A stretch of DNA of 10,384 nt from JBGTBQ01 sp041749275. Its GTDB lineage: Bacteria > Acidobacteriota > Blastocatellia > Pyrinomonadales > Pyrinomonadaceae. The stretch spans positions 1 to 10,384 of the forward strand of contig JBGTBQ010000396.1 in NCBI GenBank assembly GCA_041749275.1, written 5' to 3'. A program made the position numbers and the translations under genes. Shown here in pieces: positions 6,094 to 10,384 of this stretch; positions within the stretch are counted from its first letter, which is position 1, and each line of letters opens with the position of its first letter. Below the pieces are notes generated by a model. That model saw only the letters and a list, made by a program, of their open reading frames with translations, was not told the DNA's origin and did not search any database.

Positions 6094-6350
6094 AGGCTCG
6101 GAGACGGCTAGTGAGTGAAAACTTTGGGGGAGGTTTTCTCTCACATCAAAAGCTGACAGTGACTCTTAGGGGGAACGGAGTGGTTGTCAGCATAGCGGTC
6201 AAAGGGCATTGGATAGCGGGTTACTGATTCGTTCTGTAGGGGCTTTGGGGGAACCCCGCGGTAAAGTCAGTAACCCGCGTTCTTTTATCCGGTACTTGCG
6301 CTCTTCAATTTTAAAGCGCCGTGAGTTTCAAACTCACGGCGCTTTTTTTA
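6094..6350 (+). ncRNA. Candidate structured small RNA with three GGGGGA-loop hairpins
   Basis: Three consecutive hairpins each expose a G-rich loop. 6111-6144: GTGAG-T-GAAAAC pairs with GTTTTC-T-CTCAC, loop TTTGGGGGAG. 6152-6191: a 14-position stem (one mismatch, two G-U) beginning GCTGACA, loop TTAGGGGGAACG. 6216-6278: a perfect 12-bp stem GCGGGTTACTGA/TCAGTAACCCGC with an inner GGGG/CCCC stem and loop CTTTGGGGGAA. A strong plus-strand terminator follows at 6313-6350, which sets the strand. The 5' end is uncertain: GATAAT at 6082-6087 would make a -10 box and start the RNA near 6094, but no good -35 is visible. Repeated GGA-bearing loops recall CsrA/RsmA-binding RNAs. Whether CsrA is involved cannot be told from this window. 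I do not recognise it as 6S, tmRNA, SRP or RNase P RNA. Confidence 0.45.
6313..6350 (+). terminator. Strong Rho-independent terminator (plus strand, possibly bidirectional)
   Basis: AAAGCGCCGTGAGTT (6313-6327) and AACTCACGGCGCTTT (6331-6345) are perfectly complementary and are followed by further T residues to 6349. The T-run favours plus-strand transcripts coming from the region after the asparaginase gene. On the minus strand the downstream sequence is TTTAAAATTG, a weaker tail that could still help end the RND operon, whose last stop lies only 15 bases away. Confidence 0.9.
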
Positions 6351-6359
6351 TGAGATTTT

Positions 6360-9300
6360 TTAGTTAATTGAGGCGACACACTTCTGTTTCTGGCCTCGCA
6401 GCAGCGCGTACACCGTTGGAGTGACGATGAGCGAGAACAGCAGCGCGACCGCCAGCCCGCCGATAACGGCGATGGCGAACGGCTGCAAGAGTTCCGCGCC
6501 CGAGCCGATAGCGAGCGCGAGCGGAAACATCCCTATGATTGCCGCGAGGCTCGTCATCAGCACGGGGCGGAAGCGTCGGCGACCAGACTGCACAAGGGCT
6601 TCGTGCGGATTGTCTCCCGCCGCGAGATGATCCTCCACCGCGTCGAGCATCAGGATGCCGTTCTTGGCGACGATGCCGATGACCATAATCATGCCCATCA
6701 AGGAAACGACGTTGAGCGTCGTCCTCGTAATGAACAAGCCGCACAACACGCCGAACAAAGCGAGCGTTGCGCCCGCGACAATCGCCACCGGGTGCGCGAA
6801 CGAGCGAAACTCGACGAGCAGCACGAGAAAGACGAGCGCGATTGCCAGCACGAGCGCTAAACCGAGTTCGCGGAAAGAGGCTTGCTGCTCGCGGTAGAGT
6901 CCGCCGTACTCAATCGTCACGCCCGGCGGGAGTCGCACGTCCGCACCCAGTTTCGCTTTGATTTCGCTAATCGCCGTGCCCAAGTCTTTACCTTCGAGCC
7001 GCGCGGTGACGGCGACTGATTGGCGCAGACCGTCGCGCTCGATCTCGGTCTGCCCCGTCTCGTAGGCGACATCCGCGACTTGGTCGAGGCGGAAGGCCGC
7101 GCCCGTCGCCGGTGAGCGCACGATCAAGCCGCGCAGGGCTTCGAGCGATGTGCGCGCCGCCGGCGGCAGCAGTACGCGGACGGTGATGAGCCGGCCTTGC
7201 TGCAAGATGGAAGAGGCCGCGTCGCCCGTCATCGCCGTCGTCACGTTGTTGGCAACGTCGGTCGCCGTCACGCCGAAGCGCGCGGCGCGTTCGGGGTCAA
7301 TCTGAAACGTGAGGGCGGGGCCGCTCACCACCACGCCGTTGAAGGTATCCACGACGCCCGGAATACTTTTGATCGCTTCTTCGACTTGCGTGGCGGTGGC
7401 GTGAAGCGCGGCGGCGTCTTCGCTAAAGAGACGAATCTCAATCGGCGCGGGCGAACTCGTTAAATCGCCGATGAGGTCTGTCAGGATGCCGACGAACTCG
7501 ACGCGCAAAGCAGGTTCGCTCGACTCGATTTTCGTTCGCAGTTCGTCCGTCACCTGCTCGGTCGTGCGAGCGCGAGCGCTCTTGAGTTTGACGAGAAAAT
7601 CTCCGGTGTTCGGCTCGGTGATCGAAAGCCCCAACTGCAACCCGGTGCGCCGCGAGTAGCTCTCGACCTCCGGCGTCTCCGCGAGCATCCCTTCGATGTG
7701 GCGCAGCAAACGGTCGGTTTCTTGCAGCGACGTGCCGGGCGGCGCGGCATAGTCGAGCACGAACGCGCCTTCGTCAAAGGCGGGCAGAAATTCCGAACCC
7801 AAGTTGCGGTAGAGCAAGTATGAGCCGAAGACGATGAGCATGGCGGCGAGCAGCACGAGCGCGCGATTATCTAAAGCGAACCGCAAGACCGCTTCATAAC
7901 GCCGGATGATGAAGCGCATGCTGCGCCCCGTTTCTTCTTCCTCTTCGCTCTCGTCAGCGCGCAGGTCGCGCTCGCGGCGCATCTCCGGTGAATTATGTCT
8001 CGCTGAAAATGCTTGCTCATCTTTCGTCTCACCTTCGTCCTCGTCGCGCCGCTTCGCTTTGACGAAGCGTTCGGCGAGGACGGGCGTCAACGTCAACGCC
8101 AGCACGAGCGAGGTGAGCAAGGCGACGCTCATCGTCAGGGCGAGCGAGCGGAAGAACACGCCGGTCACGCCGGTCAAGAGCGTCAGAGGGAGAAAGACGA
8201 CGACCGGCGTGATGGTCGAGCCGATGATCGGGACGGTGATTTCCGAGATCGCGGCGGCGACCGCTTCGTTGCGCGTCTGCCCGCGCGCGAGATGCGTGTA
8301 GATGTTTTCGACGACGACGATGGCATCGTCAATCACCAGCCCGATGGCCGCCGCGACCCCGCCCAACGTCATCAAGTCGAACGACAGGCCGACCAGATAC
8401 ATCGCCAGAAAAGTCGTCAAGACCGTGACGGGAATGACGAGAATCGCCACGAACGTCGTGCCGACGTTCCGCAGAAAAGCGTAGAGGATGGCGACGGACA
8501 ACAGCAGCCCGATGAGAATCGCGTCGCGCACGGACTTCTGCGATTCGCGCACGAGCAGAGATTGATCGTAGAACGGCGCGATTTTGACATCGGGCGGCAG
8601 TTGCCTAGTTATCGCGTCGAGTTCCGCTTTCACTTCACCGACAACTGTAATCGTGTTCGCATCGGGTTGCCGCAGGATGTTCAAGAGCACGGCGCGGCGC
8701 CCGTCCGCCGTGACAATCGTATAGTTCGGCTCCTTCCCGGCGGCGACCGTCGCCACGTCGGCGAGGCGGACGGGCGCGTTGTTGATGGTGGCGACGACGA
8801 TTGAATCGAGCTGGTCGGGCGCGGTCGCCTGCCCGCTGACGAGCGTCAATTCGAGTTGATGATTTTCTTCTATCAATCCGGGAGACGCGAGAATGTTCGA
8901 GCTACGCACCGCGTCGGCGACTTGCTGTAAGGAGACGCCGCGCGCGTTCAAACGCTCCGGGTCAACCGTCACGTGATACTCGCGCACCTCGCCACCCGCG
9001 ACCGAGACATCAGCGACGCCCGCGAGGCGTGCGAGACGCGGGCGCACGGTGTAGGTCGCCAGTTCGCGCAAGGAAGCAGGGTCGCGCGAGTCGGAAGTCA
9101 GACTGTAACCGGCGACGGGAAAGACGGCGAACGTCAGACGGTCAACGCGGCGAATCGCGGCGGTCGGCGGCAACGAAGTTGAGAGCTGCGAAAGGCGGGC
9201 TTGGACGAGTTGCAGGGTTTGCAAAACGTCCGTGTTCCAGTCGAAGAACAGGTTGATGTCCGCCGAGCCGCGCGCCGTCGTTGATTTGATCCGCACGATG

Positions 9301-9527
9301 CCGGGGATGCCGTTCATCGCCTCTTCGATGGGGCGCGTCACCGAGACGAGCATTTGCGGCGCGGGCGCGACGCCGTTATCAACGACGATGACGATGCGCG
9401 GAAAATCCGTCCGCGGAAAGATCGCCGTCGGCAGATTGTAAGCCGCGTAGAGTCCCGCGACGCACAGCAGCAGGACGATGACGATGACGGCGCGCTTTTG
9501 CGTCGAGACGATGCGGGCGAGATTCAC
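6360..9527 (-). CDS. RND-family efflux transporter permease (AcrB/HAE1-like)
   Basis: The protein has 1055 residues, full length for RND pumps. An N-terminal membrane helix (about residues 13-31) is followed by a large periplasmic porter domain containing the block EEAMNGIPGI, a bundle of membrane segments, a cytoplasmic loop (about 490-537), a second helix and periplasmic half, and a final membrane bundle. The proton-relay residues of AcrB-type pumps are present: Asp400-Asp401 in GLVIDDAIVVVEN and Lys955 in VAKNGILML. This favours proton-driven export of organic compounds over heavy-metal (CzcA) pumps, which usually carry a different relay motif. The substrate is unknown. The start is GTG at 9527-9525, overlapping the stop of the fusion protein by four bases (GTGA), with GGAGG six bases upstream (plus-strand 9534-9538), so translation is coupled. 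The cytoplasmic loop is unusually rich in Glu, Asp and Arg, including a run of five Glu. Confidence 0.94.
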   Translation of the reverse strand: MNLARIVSTQKRAVIVIVLLLCVAGLYAAYNLPTAIFPRTDFPRIVIVVDNGVAPAPQMLVSVTRPIEEAMNGIPGIVRIKSTTARGSADINLFFDWNTDVLQTLQLVQARLSQLSTSLPPTAAIRRVDRLTFAVFPVAGYSLTSDSRDPASLRELATYTVRPRLARLAGVADVSVAGGEVREYHVTVDPERLNARGVSLQQVADAVRSSNILASPGLIEENHQLELTLVSGQATAPDQLDSIVVATINNAPVRLADVATVAAGKEPNYTIVTADGRRAVLLNILRQPDANTITVVGEVKAELDAITRQLPPDVKIAPFYDQSLLVRESQKSVRDAILIGLLLSVAILYAFLRNVGTTFVAILVIPVTVLTTFLAMYLVGLSFDLMTLGGVAAAIGLVIDDAIVVVENIYTHLARGQTRNEAVAAAISEITVPIIGSTITPVVVFLPLTLLTGVTGVFFRSLALTMSVALLTSLVLALTLTPVLAERFVKAKRRDEDEGETKDEQAFSARHNSPEMRRERDLRADESEEEEETGRSMRFIIRRYEAVLRFALDNRALVLLAAMLIVFGSYLLYRNLGSEFLPAFDEGAFVLDYAAPPGTSLQETDRLLRHIEGMLAETPEVESYSRRTGLQLGLSITEPNTGDFLVKLKSARARTTEQVTDELRTKIESSEPALRVEFVGILTDLIGDLTSSPAPIEIRLFSEDAAALHATATQVEEAIKSIPGVVDTFNGVVVSGPALTFQIDPERAARFGVTATDVANNVTTAMTGDAASSILQQGRLITVRVLLPPAARTSLEALRGLIVRSPATGAAFRLDQVADVAYETGQTEIERDGLRQSVAVTARLEGKDLGTAISEIKAKLGADVRLPPGVTIEYGGLYREQQASFRELGLALVLAIALVFLVLLVEFRSFAHPVAIVAGATLALFGVLCGLFITRTTLNVVSLMGMIMVIGIVAKNGILMLDAVEDHLAAGDNPHEALVQSGRRRFRPVLMTSLAAIIGMFPLALAIGSGAELLQPFAIAVIGGLAVALLFSLIVTPTVYALLRGQKQKCVASIN

Positions 9528-10384
9528 CGTTCGCCTCCGCCCGCGTCGCTCGCCGCGTTGTTGATTTCGACTTTCGTGCCATCGGGCAGCGCGTAGTTGC
9601 CCTCTATCACGACCGTCTCGCCGCCCTGCAAACCGGAAACGATTTGCACGGTCTGAGGCGTGCGAATGCCGACCGTGACTTTTGTTTCGTGCGCCACGTT
9701 CGCGCTATCCAACACCATCACCGTGCCCTCGTCCGCGTTCGTCGCGTCGAGCGTGACGGCTGAAGCGGGGACGACCACCGCATCGCCCGTTTGTCTTGTC
9801 GCCACGCGCACGTCCGCCGCGCCATTCGCGCGCAAACGTCCCGCGCCGTTGCCTAAGTTAACCCACACCTCGACCGAACGGTTGAGCGGATCGCTTGAGC
9901 GGCTGATGAGCGAGACGCTGCCCGTCATACGCTCGCCCGATAAATCGGTCGGCAGCACCGTCGCCGTATCGCCAACTTGAAGATGAGCGACGACCGTATC
10001 CGCGAACTGCGCTTTAACAACGACCTCCGAGATGTCCGCGATGTTAACGAGCCGTGCGCCGCTCGCGGCGTACTCGCCCGTGAATTGAAATTGGTCGGTG
10101 ACGATGCCGGTCAGAGGGGCGCGGACGATCATCAGACTCAACTGCGCGTCAATCGTTTTGACTCGCTCCTGCGCTTGTTGAATGCGCGCGTTCCCCAGCG
10201 CAAGGTCGTTCGGGTTGCCCGCCGTGCGGCGCAACGCGGCGGAGCGTTCGGCGAATCGGAGCGCGTCTTCGGCGGTCGTCAACGCGAGCCGCGCGGCTTC
10301 AACCTCTCTTTGCGCGATGCCGCCCTGCGCGTTGAGCGTGCGGCGGCGCTCGTAGAGCGCCCGCGCCGTTTCGACGTTGGCGCG
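9524..10384 (-). CDS. RND periplasmic adaptor (membrane fusion protein), N-terminus outside window
   Basis: The frame is open from the window edge to TGA at 9526-9524, giving 286 residues without the N-terminus. It continues upstream of an internal TTG at 10282 with no stop, so that TTG is not the true start. In order: an alpha-helical coiled-coil hairpin (about residues 1-75 of the fragment, including TLNAQGGIAQREVEAARLAL), the second half of the lipoyl/barrel-sandwich domain (IVRAPLTGIVTDQF), a beta-barrel domain (ISEVVVKAQFADT onward, with NRSVEVWVNL) and a membrane-proximal domain beginning VVPASAV and including GLQGGETVVIEGN. Adaptors of the HlyD/AcrA family join the inner-membrane RND pump to an outer-membrane channel across the periplasm. 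It overlaps the RND gene by four bases and is its obvious partner. No outer-membrane channel is visible; it could lie upstream, beyond 10384. Confidence 0.92.
   Translation of the reverse strand, partial: RANVETARALYERRRTLNAQGGIAQREVEAARLALTTAEDALRFAERSAALRRTAGNPNDLALGNARIQQAQERVKTIDAQLSLMIVRAPLTGIVTDQFQFTGEYAASGARLVNIADISEVVVKAQFADTVVAHLQVGDTATVLPTDLSGERMTGSVSLISRSSDPLNRSVEVWVNLGNGAGRLRANGAADVRVATRQTGDAVVVPASAVTLDATNADEGTVMVLDSANVAHETKVTVGIRTPQTVQIVSGLQGGETVVIEGNYALPDGTKVEINNAASDAGGGER

Larger units (their letters stand above)
5836..6359. other. 524-base gene-free region rich in hairpins between convergent genes
   Basis: I see no credible coding region here. Base composition drops: I counted 27 G+C of 60 at 5881-5940 and 26 of 60 at 6061-6120, against 41 of 60 in the asparaginase line 5401-5460. 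In order it holds these hairpins: CAGAC/GTCTG (5873-5886), AGCGGGT/ACCCGCT (5954-5974), CCTA/TAGG (5980-5993), ATGTCAC/GTGGCAT (6010-6034, one G-U), then the three GGGGGA-loop hairpins and the terminator listed separately. The asparaginase terminator is not obvious close to its stop, so part of this could be a long 3' untranslated region. Confidence 0.7.

Noticed and set aside
6111..6278. CRISPR array or tandem direct repeats
   Set aside because: The shared GGGGGA cores are too short and lie in loops of stems with different sequences; there are no constant-length repeats and spacers.
8013..8804. 263-residue plus-strand open frame opposite the RND gene
   Set aside because: Composition is dominated by Arg, Asp and Gln repeats typical of antisense reading of a GC-rich gene; the minus-strand RND protein is certain.
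9524..10282. TTG at 10282 as the start of the fusion protein
   Set aside because: The frame stays open to the window edge with clear coiled-coil adaptor sequence upstream, so the gene is truncated by the window, not started there.

Overview
The window is GC-rich and densely coding. Neighbouring genes point to a Gram-negative (diderm) bacterium with meso-diaminopimelate peptidoglycan: a heptose kinase of LPS-core synthesis, an L,D-transpeptidase lipoprotein, DapF, and an RND efflux pump with its membrane-fusion partner. The protein style and two kinds of dispersed-repeat-like sequence between genes suggest Acidobacteriota (Blastocatellia-like). That placement is an inference from general impression, not from a marker gene.

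Layout. The plus strand runs from 1 to about 5835. It starts with the C-terminus of an HldE/RfaE1-type heptose-7-phosphate kinase, followed by a YkuD-fold L,D-transpeptidase lipoprotein, a PBP4-type (S13) D-Ala-D-Ala carboxypeptidase, a DapF homologue, a secreted 3D-domain protein and a Rhizobium etli-type L-asparaginase. Four of these act on peptidoglycan or its precursors, so this is a loose cell-envelope neighbourhood. It is not one tight operon: gaps of 80 to 310 bases carry repeats, terminators and probable promoters. The minus strand from 10384 to 6360 carries a membrane-fusion protein (cut by the window edge) translationally coupled to an RND inner-membrane transporter by a 4-base overlap.

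Non-coding content. Two stretches stand out. (1) Positions 3666-3975, upstream of the 3D-domain gene, hold a terminator-like hairpin, a promoter-like pair and a probable multi-branched leader RNA closed by a 10-bp stem that ends just before a strong ribosome binding site. (2) Positions 5836-6359, between the convergent asparaginase and RND genes, are AT-richer, have no credible ORF and contain a row of hairpins. Three successive ones (6111-6144, 6152-6191, 6216-6278) each display a GGGGGA-containing loop, and a strong plus-strand terminator follows. This looks like an unannotated structured RNA and is the best candidate here for something undescribed.

Among the proteins, the clearest oddity is the DapF homologue. 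Both positions that hold the catalytic cysteine pair in this family are serine (Ser75 and Ser228), while the surrounding motifs are intact.
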